A DNA stretch of 64,000 bases from Ophiura sarsii (Eukaryota; Echinodermata; Ophiuroidea; Amphilepidida; Ophiuridae), in contig CM069441.1 in NCBI GenBank assembly GCA_035610835.1, positions 98,822,180 to 98,886,179 on the forward strand, given 5' to 3'. A program made the position numbers and the translations under genes. Positions 22,984 to 34,948 of the stretch are shown piece by piece. Below the pieces are notes generated by a model, which saw only the letters and a program-made list of their open reading frames with translations, made no database searches and was not told where the DNA came from. How positions within the stretch are numbered: position 1 is the first letter of the stretch; every line of letters starts with the position of its first letter.

Positions 22984-23983
22984 GGGCCGTATTATCGTTC
23001 TAAACGAGGTTTTAGCTTAAAACCGTGTCTAACTACGCGTGTCTAACTTAAACGCGAGTTTATCTTTTAAACAACGTGTTTACCAAAACTCCGCGAATCT
23101 CGCCCCCAGAGTAGTCGTGCGTTACTGTATACAGGTATTTATTCTTGTTGTGGCCCCTAATGGATTGCAATAGATATCGACCGGATACCTCAAAAGTACG
23201 TGTATTTTTAATACTACACGACCTGAACATCAGCTTGAGTGATTATTCAAGGCATACAGTTGAAGGGCGTATTCTCGTACTAAGCACGGTTTTAGCTTAA
23301 AACCGTGTTTAACTATTAACGCGTCGTTTAGCTAAACACGGTTTTAAGCTAAAACCGTGTGTTTAACACAACACGATATTAAGCTTTGCAAATCTCGTTC
23401 CCAGAGTGGTCCTGCGTTGATTGTATACAGGTATTTAATTCATTGTGGCCCTAATGGGTTACAATAGATATCGACCGAATGCCTTAAATACACGGTACTT
23501 TTAAAGACTACACGATCCGCACGGCAGCTTGCACCGGGCACGGTTGAGTGATCATTCAAGGCATACAGTTGGTGCGCGAGTTTAGTTAAACACGCATTAA
23601 ACTACCCCCGTACCCATGTTTAAAGTTAGGCACATTTCGGCGAGTTAGACGCGTGTTTAAGTAAAACAAATGTACGAGAATTGCGTTTAGTTAAACGCTG
23701 TGTCTAAAGTCAAAGTTAGACGCGTGTTTAGCTTAAACATGTTAAAACCGTGTTTAACTACGTACGAGAAAACGGGTCTTGGTGTATGAGTTTAGTTAAA
23801 CGCGCTTTAAACTGCTCCCATTCCCATGTTTAAAGTTAGACACTTTTTAGTGAGTTAGACGCGTGTTTAAGTTTTATTTATTTTTCTCTCAAGAATTACG
23901 TCTAGTTAAACGGTGTTAAAATCAAAGTTAGACGCGTGTTCAGCTTAAAACCGTGTTTAACTATACGTACGAGGATACGGGCC
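22984..23983. mobile_element. GGGCCGTATTC foldback family, copy 5 (host of copy 6)
   Basis: The outer ends are GGGCCGTATTATCG and CGAGGATACGGGCC. The sequence stops at ...GGCATACAGTTG (23262) and resumes GGTGTATGAGTTTAG (23781). Between them sits another member of the same family. Confidence 0.75.
23265..23778. mobile_element. GGGCCGTATTC foldback family, copy 6 (self-insertion)
   Basis: GGGCGTATTCTCGTACT ... GTACGAGAAAACGGGTC, inserted inside copy 5. Its central part is close to copy 4 in inverse orientation. Confidence 0.75.
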
Positions 23984-24476
23984 ATAATGTTTCGTTTTTT
24001 CTCCGCATTGTATATGGTTAGATATAAGAGCACAATTTTAATATTGAAAATGGAAAAAAAAGGATGGTATCTTAATATATCACGGTAAGGTCTTGTATAA
24101 TATTAACTTTTGTAGGCTTGCAAATAGTGTAATATCAACTCAAATGCATTGATATGCCTTAAGGCCAAACAAAGAAGATAGTCTGTCTCAGAAACATTTT
24201 GCAAATAAGCTAAGTGTTGTGCGATTTTTTATTTATTTTTTATTTTTAGAAAATAGGCTATAAGGTATGCGATTTATTTAACTTACAGAGAACTTTTTTA
24301 GCCTCTTTTTTGAAAATCTCAAGCAAATCAGTCACTTTTATTGTTTGTTTTTGTCTCCTAAAGAGATATCTTAAATTTAATTGATAGATACGTACGTTTT
24401 GTCTCATTGAATCGGCCAACTGATCAGCACTTATTTGGCCGTGTTTATCCGTTTCCGACACACAAAGGGCCGTATT

Positions 24477-24980
24477 CTCGTACTAAACACGGTTTTAGCT
24501 TAAAATCGTGTCTAACTAAACGCGTGTTTAACTAAAACGCGAGTTTATCTTTTAAACAACGTGTTTAACTAAACACGGTTTTAAACTCGGCGAATCTCGT
24601 TCCCAGGGTCGTTGTGCGTTACTGTATAGTATGTATACAGGTATTTATTGTTGTTGTGGCCCTAATAGGTTACAATAGATATCGACTGAATACCTCAAAC
24701 GCACGTGTATTTTTAATACTACACAATATGCTCGGCAGCTTACAGCGGGCACGGTTGAGTGATCATTCAAGGCATACAGTTCGTGTATTTGTTTAGTTAA
24801 ACGCGCCTTAAACTACCCCCATACCCATGTTTAAAGTTAGACACTTTTCAGTGAGTTAGACGCGTGTTTAAGTAAAACAAATGTACGAGAATCGCGTTTA
24901 GATAAACGCTGTGTCTAAAGTCAAAGTTAGACGCGTGTTTAGCTTAAAACCGTGTTTAACTACGTACGAGAATACGGGCC
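24477..24980. mobile_element. GGGCCGTATTC foldback family, copy 7
   Basis: An intact copy almost identical to copy 8 (30959-31472), so one of the youngest in the window. The open frame at 24614-24796 is element sequence; its counterpart is at 31106. Confidence 0.85.
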
Positions 24981-25329
24981 TTATAAATGTTTCAATTCAT
25001 CCCCAGAAAATTACAACCAGTACTCGGACCAATTTACTATGAATTTGAGGCTGAGATTCAAAGCCCAAAAAATGGGATATTACATCAGACTGACTTATAT
25101 AACATAGAGCAAAGTTATGAGGTAGAACTTATTGAATGACCCTTGTATTACAGCTCTACACATTTCTAATGGAATTTTCTTAACACTGTTATCTTTTTGC
25201 TATTTATGATCTATGTTATTGCCCTAGATCATTGTTAAAGTTTACCAAAACAAGATGTCATGCGACAACGATTATTTTGCAGTCATGTCTGTATACACTA
25301 CTTTCACGCAATCACCATTTTAGAATGAT
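24981..25329. other. no gene seen
   Basis: Nothing recognisable was found. Confidence 0.4.
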
Positions 25330-25444
25330 AGCGAGGCTCTCCCTTCAGGTCGCGCTCGCCCACCCGCGTCACGCGATGCACAAACCTGCGTGAAACCACG
25401 ATGCAGTGTGGCGTGATAGTGCGTGGTGAGGGGAGAGCCTCGCT
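25330..25444. mobile_element. small MITE, AGCGAGGCTCTCCC termini
   Basis: AGCGAGGCTCTCCC is inverted at the right end as GGGAGAGCCTCGCT. The 115-bp element has a GC-rich centre with ACGCG/CGCGT elements. No coding sequence. Confidence 0.6.
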
Positions 25445-25850
25445 TTCAATGGTTCCATCTGTTCCGTGCAAGTTGTTTGTATTTAGTAAAAGATGCTCTT
25501 ACATTTGGTAACACTGCTCCACATTCAATTATAAACAAATTGCAGTAAGACGACCGATTTTGGGAATAATTTTTTGCACTTTTTGTTGGCAAAATTGTAA
25601 AAAAAATTGAAGTTTGTTTAATGTTTTTTGAAATTTGTGAAATTTGCTTCAGAAAATACACCAACATATCTGAAACGGTTAGACAAATTGAACAAAACAA
25701 ACAACAAAAACGCCCGACCGACTGAGAAGTCCGTTTGTCCGTAGAGCAGGGTTTTGTTTCGCCCAATCATGTTTTGAAGCAAGGTAGCCTATAACGATTT
25801 GGCTTGCCATTTTCTCGTTCAAAAAGATTGATATTTCTTAAACAATGTTG

Positions 25851-26701
25851 GGAAAAATTGTACTTTAGGTCCTAGATACTGGTATATCAGTATCGTTTCC
25901 AGTATCGAGCGATACTGAAACATTTTTATGTTCCAGTATCGGGCGATACTGGTTCACGTGATACCAGTAAGATTTGTCCCAGTATTGAACGATACTGGTA
26001 CAAAATCATAATCCAGTATTGCCCGATACTGGAACATTTTATGTGTGCCAGTATCGGCCGATACTGGAACACTGACTTCAGACCAGTGTCGGACCAGTGT
26101 ACTAGACAGTCCAGAATCTGGGACCTAAAGTAGTACAGGAAACCCATACGTTGGTTTTTTTTGGTTTTTTTCCCCTACCAACGTATGGGGAAATTGTATT
26201 GCGAGAAACTGTCAATTTCATTTGCTGTATGAAGTGAATGGAGTGCATCTCAAAATGATTTGCGGGGTGAATTTAGTCTCATTCCCATCGCCAACATCTT
26301 ATACGCACATCACTTTTTTACGAACTTACGAATGTATTGAAACGAGTCTATTATAATAAAACATGGCGCCGATTTCGATAAACATCGCGAGTGCCGTTAA
26401 AGTGAATTGGCTTAGAATTTCACCTCAAATTTCAAGGGAATATTGCATTTGTACAAAATATTAAACGAATGGCAAGATAGATGAGAAAGAGTAGATAAGA
26501 ACAAGCACAAAGAAGTGTGTTTTTGAGCTCTGGTAAGCGATACAGAAATTAACACGAAAATCATATTTAGAAGGAGTCATACTTAGGAAGGATGGGGACA
26601 GATAGAGAAACATGCAAAATACCCTATGATGAATAATACCAACTGATGACAAATATCACTAAGTATGATTTGTTGTACTAGACCTAAAGTACACTTTTTC
26701 C
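25851..26701. mobile_element. palindrome-array element, copy 2 (perfect 8-bp duplication)
   Basis: GGAAAAATTGTACTTTAGG at the left and CCTAAAGTACACTTTTTCC at the right are flanked by CAATGTTG at 25843-25850 and 26702-26709. Palindromes occupy 25880-26070. The part from about 26135 to 26680 is unrelated sequence, starting with a hairpin (CCCATACGTTGG ... CCAACGTATGGG), and looks like a later insertion beside a duplicated terminus. Confidence 0.8.
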
Positions 26702-27763
26702 CAATGTTGTTAACTTTGTTTAGGACTTGAAATTGAATTAATACATTCTGTATTTCATTATACACTAAATTATAAGTAAAAGGGTGGTTTAATATGCTGT
26801 ACCTAATTGTTTATTTTCATAAGGTACAATCAAGATCTGCATCAGCGAATAAGCTAATAATGGAATAAAAACTAGTTTACATTTCTAATCTTTTCCGTTT
26901 CAAAATAGGTTCCCAGCGCCGGTTAGTACGTCCGTGCCCATACCTGTCATGCCGCGGTGGAAGTTCATTTGACATTTCCTATTTTGAACCCCAATCTATA
27001 TGCGTGATAGTGAATCACCTGTTATGAAGTAATCACGTTTATAATGATTAGAATAAGGATCCATGCTACTGTTTTGACAGTGAAACCCCAAGCCTTCCAT
27101 GCTTCCATTCCTTTGCCTGGCTTGTTGTCTCTCGCTCGCACAGTTGTCCGGAAACTCTTCACCGGAAATTACCGGAAACTTCTTGACACTACTGACAGTT
27201 GTCGATATATACCCTGGCCTAATCAAATTGAGTTGACTCATTGGTTAATGGATCAATTGGTTAACCCGGAAGTTGTTAATACACCAACCTGAGGGCTTGT
27301 AACATTTTTGATATAACGAACACGTATTGTAAAAGTCCTAGTCCACGATCTTGTTTTGATAGTCATTTTATTTTTTTCAAACATGATTTTTAGATCTGAA
27401 AGGAAACTCAATTTAGGTTTTGTAAAACAGCATACATTAAACTAATTCTTATTGCGATCTGAATTCAGAATTGAATTGAATTGAATAGAATTGAGTTGAA
27501 CTTAATTACATTGACATGTAATGAAATGCAACGCAATGAAAATGACCAAAATGGAAATACCTAACATGAAAATGGGAAAATGTGTACTTTATGTTCCAGA
27601 TGAAATACTGGTACACCAGTATCTTTCAATACTAGAATATAAAAGTTGCCAGTCTCGAGCGATACTGGTACGATTTTACTGTTCCAGTATCGACCGATAC
27701 TGGAACATTTTTGAGAAAAAGTGTAGTTTAGGTCCCAGTTACTGGTATCGTTCAATACTTAGA

Positions 27764-28860
27764 GAATAAAACATAGTTCTTAGCTGTTTTGCTATAGACG
27801 ATGGTCTTATAATGTATTGGCTTTACCATATTTGGAGTCGTGTATTCTCATTCTTATTTAGTTTATTAGTTATTTTGATCTTTTATCATAAAATAACGCA
27901 GTTTGTTAGATTTATTTTAAACAAACAACAACAAATTTCCCCCTTTATAAAATCGGCGAATCCAGCGAGCTGTTTTCCAACATCCTGCTTCAAATTAATC
28001 GCGTTCTTTAGCAAACACGCATCTGTCATCGCTGCGTTATACCCACAACGCATACGGCGGCGACTTTGTGTAGGGCACGCTAACGCGATGACGCGTTGAT
28101 CATACGCGCTGAAGGTATTATTTTTCGAATTAATTAAACCCCGCCCCAAACTATGCACCATTGTCTCATAATGTATGGGCGTGTCGGCTGAAAATCGGCC
28201 AAAAACCAATCAAATTGCCTGCTGACATCTCAAACCACACCCACTATATAATAATTAGAGAATAAAACATAGTTCTTAGCTGTTTTGCTATAGACGATGG
28301 TCTTATAATGTATAGGCTGTACCATATTTGGAGTCGTGTATGGTCGCCGCAGGCGGCATACACGACGACACAAATATGGTACAGCCTATACATTATAAGA
28401 CCATCGTCTATAGCAAAACAGCTAAGAACTATGTTTTATTCTCATTCTTATTTAGTTTATTGGTTATTTTGATCTTTTATCATAAAATAACGCAGTTTGT
28501 TAGATTTATTTTAAACAAACAACAACAAATTTCCCCCTTTATAAAATCGGCGAATCCAGCCAGCTGTTTTCCAACATCCTGCTTCAAATTAATCGCGTTC
28601 TTTAGCACACGCGCACCTGTCATCGCTGCGTTATACCCAACACGCATACGGCGGCGACTTTGTGTAGGGTACGCTAACGCGATGACGCGTTGATCATACA
28701 CGCTGAAGGTATTATTTTTCGAATGAATTAAACCCCGCCCCAAACCGTGCACCATTATCTCATAATGTATGGGCGTGTCAGCTGAAAATCAGCCAAAAAC
28801 CAATCAAATTGCCTGCTGACATCTCAAACCACACCCACTATATAAGAATTGATCATAATA
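27764..28860. repeat. two-copy tandem block with hairpin junction
   Basis: Copies at 27764-28255 and 28256-28855 share about 420 bp (TTATTTAGTTTATTNGTTAT ... CACACCCACTATATAA). The minus-strand frames (27886-28209, 28480-28755) are similar between copies and read RRRMR-GYNAAMT-AR-LKNAI, faintly like the C-terminus of DDE_Tnp_4 (Harbinger) transposases. That likeness is weak. The block sits within the palindrome-array element. Confidence 0.55.
28256..28443. repeat. near-perfect 85-bp-arm hairpin
   Basis: AGAATAAAACATAGTTCTTA ... ACCATATTTG is followed, after GAGTCGTGTATGGTCGCCGC, by its reverse complement up to TTTTATTCT. The loop holds GGTCGCCGCAGGCGGC. The same left arm occurs once, unpaired, at 27764. 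Confidence 0.85.
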
Positions 28861-29022
28861 TTTGCCAAAACGGTCGATACTGGTACGATTAACTGTTCCA
28901 GTATCGGTCGATACTAACACCAAATTGTGTTCCAGTATCGAGCGATACTGTTTATGTTACAATATCGATACTGACACGAGATACAAGTGAGATTTGTCCC
29001 AGTATTAAACGATACTGGTAAA

Positions 29023-29176
29023 TGAAAATGAAAATGAAAATGAAAATGAAAATGAAAATGAAAATGAAAATGAAAATGAAAATGAAAATGAAAATGAAAA
29101 TGAAAATGAAATGAAAATGAAAATGAAAATGAAAATGAAAATGAAAATGAAAATGAAAATGAAAATGAAAATGAAA
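29023..29176. repeat. (AAAATG)n microsatellite
   Basis: About 25 units with one phase slip near 29111. The FSFSFS/FIFIFI minus frame is an artefact. Confidence 0.95.
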
Positions 29177-29237
29177 GTCGAGTTGAGTGGAGTGGAGTGG
29201 AATAGAAATAAATGAAACAAAATAATAGGAAATAATA

Positions 29238-29348
29238 GACTAGACTAGACTAGACTAGACTAGACTAGAATAGACTAGACTAGACTAGACTAGACTAGAA
29301 TAGAATAGAATAGAATAGAATAGAATAGAATAGAATAGACTAGAATAG
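29238..29348. repeat. (ACTAG)n / (AATAG)n microsatellite
   Basis: The GACTA unit drifts to GAATA and back, a typical variant pentanucleotide array. Confidence 0.9.
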
Positions 29349-29554
29349 AGGATACGGATTTAATATCAATACCAACTATCGGCGTGTTATGACAGGCATT
29401 GTTTTTCCCCGATGATAATGTTGACCTGCATTTACCCGTAAATGCATCATACATTACATGTTACAACATAAATGGCATCATCAACATGATCAAATACTGA
29501 ATTGTTCATAAATTTAATACCATTCATTCTGTGACATTTTCTGCGATTTATTTC

Positions 29555-29790
29555 AGTGACACTTTTCGTTGAACAAATCCATTTATCTAACTCACTCGTC
29601 ACGGTATTATTCTCGAATTCATGTCTACGACCCACTGATAACTAAGTCTTAAGCTTCCTCGGAACAAAACTCGCGGGAAAAACAAGTGGATCAAGTCATT
29701 GCCGAAGAGGTTTTCCGACCAGGAAGACGAATCTATCTCAAACGTGAGTTACATATAAATGGATTTGTTCAACAAAACGTTTCACCAAAA
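29555..29790. repeat. short inverted repeat
   Basis: CGTTGAACAAATCCATTTAT (29568) and ATAAATGGATTTGTTCAACA (29754) are inverted, and the adjoining AACTCACTCGTCACGG / ACGTGAGTTA pair partly. The flanks 29349-29554 and 29791-30555 show no gene. A possible X-box-like GTTGCCATAGACAC lies at about 29970. Confidence 0.45.
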
Positions 29791-30555
29791 TGTCAATCTG
29801 CAATCCTTATGAACTTATTCAAAGATTATCTGCGATTAATATTTAACTTTGTAATTTGGGAGTGTTCGAGATATGTACGTGTATTCTTACTACAAGCTCA
29901 GGGATACGTCACTACTCCAATAGCAATTACTCAGCGACGAACTTCCGGATTTTTCTTTTCTAATGCAACGTTGCCATAGACACACAGTTTGTTTGGGTGC
30001 AACGATTTTAGTGTACACCCTCTGGGGCGACTGAAACAATATGTTCCTGATAAAATTCACAAATTTGAAAATTTGATAAAATATCAAAGTTCCCATGAAA
30101 GTGTGGATTTAAGTATAATTTAAGACAGAAATCATGCCTTTCCGCTGGAAATGTCAAAGGGATATCTGTTGATTGAAAGACATCTTAAAACCTTGTCCCG
30201 GAATTTATTTCATGCGTCCATGGATTTATCCATGGAATTCTGCATTCTAATTACGAAAAAATATTTCAAATTAAATCATGAACTCATCATGGTAAGATTT
30301 ATTCCTGTCAGCATTTCCCAATGTTAAGACATAAACATCAGTTTTTTAAAATAAAATACTAATTTAACTCATGTCTGTATTTCAATGCATCACATACGGT
30401 GCACCTGACACAGTTTCTAAAATAATAGTTTTATTCCAAGCAAGTATTTGAATACATCACATACGTACACCTAACATGGCATAACTAATTTTGAAATTCA
30501 AGTCACTAAAAAGAAAACTGATTCAGTTTGTATGAATCCGGGGTATGCATGTGAT

Positions 30556-30910
30556 CAGGGGTCGCATTCTGACGCGTCTGCGCGTCCTAGACCTCTCACT
30601 TTCTTGTAGTGACGCGTCCGGTTTCAAATTGGAAAGACTTGCGGGTCCCGATCAAAATTGAAGGGACCCCTTAAATTTAACGATGTATGGAAATGGAAAC
30701 CGTAAGAAATTCTGTAAAGTACATAACCATCCTTTGCTCACAATATAAATTCACTAAAACTGATGTCCGTAAAAAGTAAAATTGTCAAATACCCAAACTT
30801 CAGGACAACTCAATTTCTTAGGGGACCCTTAAATTTGTTTTTGAAGTCCTACGGGGTCCTGAAAAATGTAATGGGACCTCTCAAATTTTTTATCCAGTGC
30901 TATCCCTGCA
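30556..30910 (+). repeat. 355-bp dispersed repeat, copy 1
   Basis: It starts CAGGGGTCGCATTCTGACGC and ends ATCCAGTGCTATCCCTGC. A copy in opposite orientation is at 39635-39988. It contains repeated GGGGACCC/GGGTCC motifs. The termini (CAGGG..., ...CCCTGC) are weakly inverted. Confidence 0.75.
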
Positions 30911-30958
30911 TGTGATCTGGTAATGAAAGATGTTTCATGTATGCATGATGGATATATT

Positions 30959-31472
30959 GGGCCGTATTCTCGTACTAAACACGGTTTTAGCTTAAAATCG
31001 TGTCTAACTAAACGCGTGTTTAACTAAAACGCGCGTTTATCTTTTAAACAACGTGTTTAACTAAACACGGTTTTAAACTCGGCGAATCTCGTTCCCAGGG
31101 TCGTTGTGCGTTACTGTATAGTATCTATACAGGTATTTATTGTTGTTGTGGCCCTGATAGGTTACAATAGATATCGACTGAATACCTCAAACGCACGTGT
31201 ATTTTTAATACTACACAATATGCTCGGCAGCTTACAGCGGGCACGGTTGAGTAATCATTCAAGGCATACAGTTCGTGTATTTGTTTAGTTAAACGCGCCT
31301 TAAACTACCCCCATACCCATGTTTAAAGTTAGACACTTTTCAGTGAGTTAGACGCGTGTTTAAGTAAAACAAATGTACGAGAATCGCGTTTAGTTAAACG
31401 CTGTGTCTAAAGTCAAAGTTAGACGCGTGTTTAGCTTAAAACCGTGTTTAACTACGTACGAGAATACGGGCC
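30959..31472. mobile_element. GGGCCGTATTC foldback family, copy 8
   Basis: Nearly identical to copy 7 at 24477-24980, 6.5 kb away in the same orientation. The flanking sequence differs. Confidence 0.85.
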
Positions 31473-31768
31473 AATGTATATAACAATACATAGGTTTTGA
31501 ATGTATCTCAATATCTTTAATGCACAGGTTTACAATTTTTCGTTACTAGATCACACATGAACTCCAACATAACTCCAACAGTTATTTTTCTGACTCGAAT
31601 TTCCATATGAATTTCCAAATATGTGTTGGAAAAAGAGTACTTTAGGTCCCAGATACTGGACTGTACTCATGGTACTAGTATCGTCCAATACTGGATCGAC
31701 CACCCACCCAGTATCGCTCGATACTAGTACAAAGTCAGTGTTCCAGTATCGGACGATAGTAGCACATA

Positions 31769-32859
31769 CAGGGTGTCCCAAAAGTCTATGCACGTTTTTG
31801 AAGAGTCATATCTCATAAAATATAAATCATATGGTATAAATTTAACCATATTTTGATAGACGAGATTTGGGAAATTATTTTGATACCAAACACAACCCTA
31901 TTGGTGAACCCACAACATTATAAAACTGGTTGAAAGTTTTTGGCCGTGTGCCAGACCCACCAATACCAAGTACCACACATTGTTGCTAAAATCAGGTGCG
32001 CATAAATTAACGGTATGAAAGTAACGTTGCGCATTAGTCACAGTTCACTGCTTACCTTGCAACTTTAATGTTATTACCAAACTCGGTTACTCACGACATA
32101 AATAGGCGTAGTGGATAACATTGCACAGCAAAAATCTTCATTCGAGATGGTTTACAGCATAGATAAGCGAATACAAATTGTATGGTTCTACGCTGAAACA
32201 AATTCAGTTCAACTTACTCAACTAAAGTTCAGAAAACATTTCAAAGTGAAACGCGCACCAGGAAGAATATCCATTCTGAAGTTGGTGGATACATTTTTGA
32301 ACACAGGAACTGTGCATGATTTATCTCGATGTGGTAGAAAAAAGACTGGTAGATCAACAAGTCACAAAATATTAATATGTTTGACAGCTGTGTAATGTGT
32401 GTGTTCACTTTTCTGTTACGTTATTCAATTTTTTAGGTCTGTGTTTTTGCATTAGCACACGTCTCTGTACAAATGGAAAACATTTAAACTAGATTTCACT
32501 ATAGAAACGAAAATTATGTGTGATATAGTTTGTTATTATGATGGGATCACTGTAATGTAAAATTTTAAATATTACAATGACGGATCACTTTCCGTGAAAC
32601 CAACTCTACCCGTCTTTTTGTTAATCTCAATAGGTATGGATTTATGAGCTTTATTCCTCCGAAGTATAAAATTACATTTTTTCAGTAATACATATTTTAC
32701 TTCTAGGGTGGCATTACAAACAGATGTTACTCCAATGTTTGGTATCATAATTATTTCCCACATTTCCTCTTTCTAAATATGTATTCATATTTTCAATACG
32801 ACTTATATTTTGTGAAATACAAAGCTTCAAAGTCGTGCATAGACTTTTGGGACACCCTG
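31769..32859 (+). mobile_element. deleted mariner-like element, copy 2
   Basis: The termini are CAGGGTGTCCCAAAAGTC inverted, with TA at 31767-31768 and 32860-32861. Almost collinear with 6384-7503 over its whole length, so both derive from the same internally deleted parent. Confidence 0.85.
32147..32395 (+). pseudogene. mariner transposase N-terminal domain, truncated
   Basis: From ATG at 32147 the frame reads MVYSIDKRIQIVWFYAETNS, then LTQLKFRKHFKVKRAPGRIS, then a second helical unit (LVDTFLNTGTVHDLSRCGRK). It stops at 32393-32395. The pattern KFRKHF...RAPGR..I..LV..F...GTV.DL.R.GR is the DUF4817 helix-turn-helix found at the start of many animal mariner-type transposases. The DDE catalytic domain is missing. 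The related copy at 6758 is frameshifted. Confidence 0.7.
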
Positions 32860-33009
32860 TATAACTCGATACTTGAATACAATTTGGTGTTCCAGTATCG
32901 CCCGATACTGGAACAGAAAATTCGTACCAGTATCCAGCGATACTGGCACCTTTTTATGTTCCAGTATTGGACGATACTGGTATCTGGGACATTAAAGTAC
33001 ACCTTTTCC

Positions 33010-34235
33010 GATAGTTTGTTTAATTTTGATCATATCAAAATTAACAGACAAACAATATTTGTCTGCAAAAACATTAAAAAACAGCTGATATCTGACCTAA
33101 TTATACTTAAATACGGGGACAAGGGTCAAATCTGTCTGAATTACTGAAGGGTGCACACTACTAATTAGAGCTCCATAAGGATATGTACAAAAATACTGAT
33201 ATAAAACTCTGTTTTAGACCACCACATTTCGAAATGGGACCCTGTAGAGTGAATTTTTCTTAAAGATGATCACATGTTCTCACAAAGTGCAGAAAATACA
33301 TTAGGTAGGGTAGCCTGCTTGATTTTCCAAAAGACGGCCATGGAGAGACTACTTCTCTGACGAGCTTGGAAATGTCACCGTAATCGCCAATGTTTCCAGT
33401 AAAAAACACAAATTTGAAATATCTCTCAAAATGTACCTAAATGATATTCATATTTTATAGTCAGTGTGCATGTAGGCCTATAGGTGATGTCCCATTAATC
33501 ATAAGTAATCAAAAATCCAAGGCATTTACTCCATTGTCCTTACTGTCAAGTCTTTTAAATTTAGGATTTTGTCATGCATACTTTCCGATTCTATATAGTT
33601 TAGCAACGCTTTTAAGGGAAGGGGATACCCAATTTAGAGTAGTGCACCAACAAGCAATAAGAGAACTTCAGAAAAGCTTTCTTTTAGTCTCATTTTTACA
33701 GATTTCGTTACATGAGTGGGTTTATCTCTCAATGCCCCCTTTAAACAGGAAAGACTGGATGATCTAGTCTTGTCGACATCAATGTGTAGTTATCGTCTGG
33801 CAATAACGAACCTGAATGTTTTAGTTTAGTATTCTACTGTTTACCGAGAAGTTTCGGGCAAACTTAATCCCAGCAAAAGATTTCTAAAGTTTCAATAATT
33901 ATGATAATTGTTTCTCAATGCGGCGCAACACGTAGACATATTGCGTGCGTTATCAAAGGCTCCCAAAATAGATGACGAACAACTAAAATGTTAATATCAG
34001 CAATTTCATGTTCAAAAGACGAATAAAGATGGAATAAGAAAGATAAAACTAACGATATAATCACTTTCTGTGGTTACGAAGTTTCACATTACATGTCGTG
34101 AAAACAAAATACATGCTTACGGAAACAGGGCATTAGTTACGCCATGTACGTTGAAAAATACCTGAACATCTTCTATAAGTGAAACAGTATAAGGTATAGT
34201 GATATGAGAGTTTCGATATAGGTTACGTTTTGAGA
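33010..34235. other. no gene seen
   Basis: AT-rich. The frame at 33441-33767 has no recognisable domain and ends in a MITE-terminus-like sequence (CTCTCAATGCCCCCTTTAAA), so it is not called. Confidence 0.4.
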
Positions 34236-34237
34236 TA

Positions 34238-34708
34238 TGAGGGGCATTCAATAAATACCTGCAACCATCGAAAATCTCTGAACCGTGACACGTGTCAGTA
34301 AAATAAACCTATGATACTTAAACTGTAAGTCTTACTTTTTTCTCACAGATTTTTAAAAATTACATTTCAGCACTGTGAATACCGTGATCTCAGGGCACTG
34401 GTTAGGGAATTAAATGTTACAATGGCGGGAAATTTGAAAGACAAGTTTATGGTATGCATTAAGATACATGCGTAAACAGTCTTAATATTGGCCCTTGATT
34501 TATAATGCTGATTCTAGTCAATTTTCAGTGCCCAGAGAACATGATGTTAATAGTAATGAAATTACATGATACAAATGACCCACATGTATGACATTTTCCG
34601 TGAGAAAGGGGTAAGACCTACAGTTTAAGTATCATAAGTTTATTATATTGACACATGTCACGGTTCAGAGATTTTCAATGGTTGCAGGTATTTATTGAAT
34701 GCCCCTTG
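34238..34708. mobile_element. mariner-type foldback, AAGGGGCATTCAATAAATAC termini
   Basis: TGAGGGGCATTCAATAAATA at the left and TATTTATTGAATGCCCCTTG at the right are flanked by TA on both sides. Inverted arms of about 110 bp include TCTCTGAACCGTGACA and ACTTAAACTGTA. No transposase. Confidence 0.7.
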
Positions 34709-34948
34709 TACATGTTGTTGAAATCAAACTTAAATAACTTGATTAGGGTGTTGAAGGACGGTTGTATTGCTGATAACTGTCAGTACCATTCGGCCTTGAA
34801 ATGAATATTAGTGTCGAGGTAAACTAGGTTATTGAATTCAGAGGTTAAGGGTACATGCAAATTACGCCGGATTTCCATAGTTTCATTGAGAAGCTGTGAT
34901 ACAGCTGATAATTTGTTGAATGTAGCATTGCGCACATATACTTTATAT

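Larger units (their letters stand above)
27575..29022. mobile_element. palindrome-array element, copy 3 (disrupted)
   Basis: The left end GGAAAATGTGTACTTTATG is preceded by TGAAAATG. Palindromes lie at 27625-27705 and 28875-29020. A second left-type terminus lies at 27714. A duplicated 1.1-kb block (27764-28860) interrupts it. No right terminus is found; an AAAATG array replaces it. Confidence 0.6.
31628..33009. mobile_element. palindrome-array element, copy 4 (contains a mariner)
   Basis: GGAAAAAGAGTACTTTAGG at the left and AAAGTACACCTTTTCC at the right. Palindromes lie at 31675-31760 and 32890-32985, on either side of the mariner-like element at 31769-32859. Confidence 0.75.

Noticed and set aside
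24614..24796. 60-codon protein, nearly identical at 31106-31288
   Set aside because: Both lie in the middle of the GGGCCGTATTC foldback. Identity reflects recent transposition, and other copies lack the frame.
27886..28755. Conserved minus-strand protein in the duplicated block
   Set aside because: Only a faint likeness to Harbinger transposase. The similarity of the two copies is explained by DNA duplication, so it is not called as a gene.
29005..29220. FSFSFSF/FIFIFI minus-strand protein
   Set aside because: Translation of the AAAATG microsatellite.
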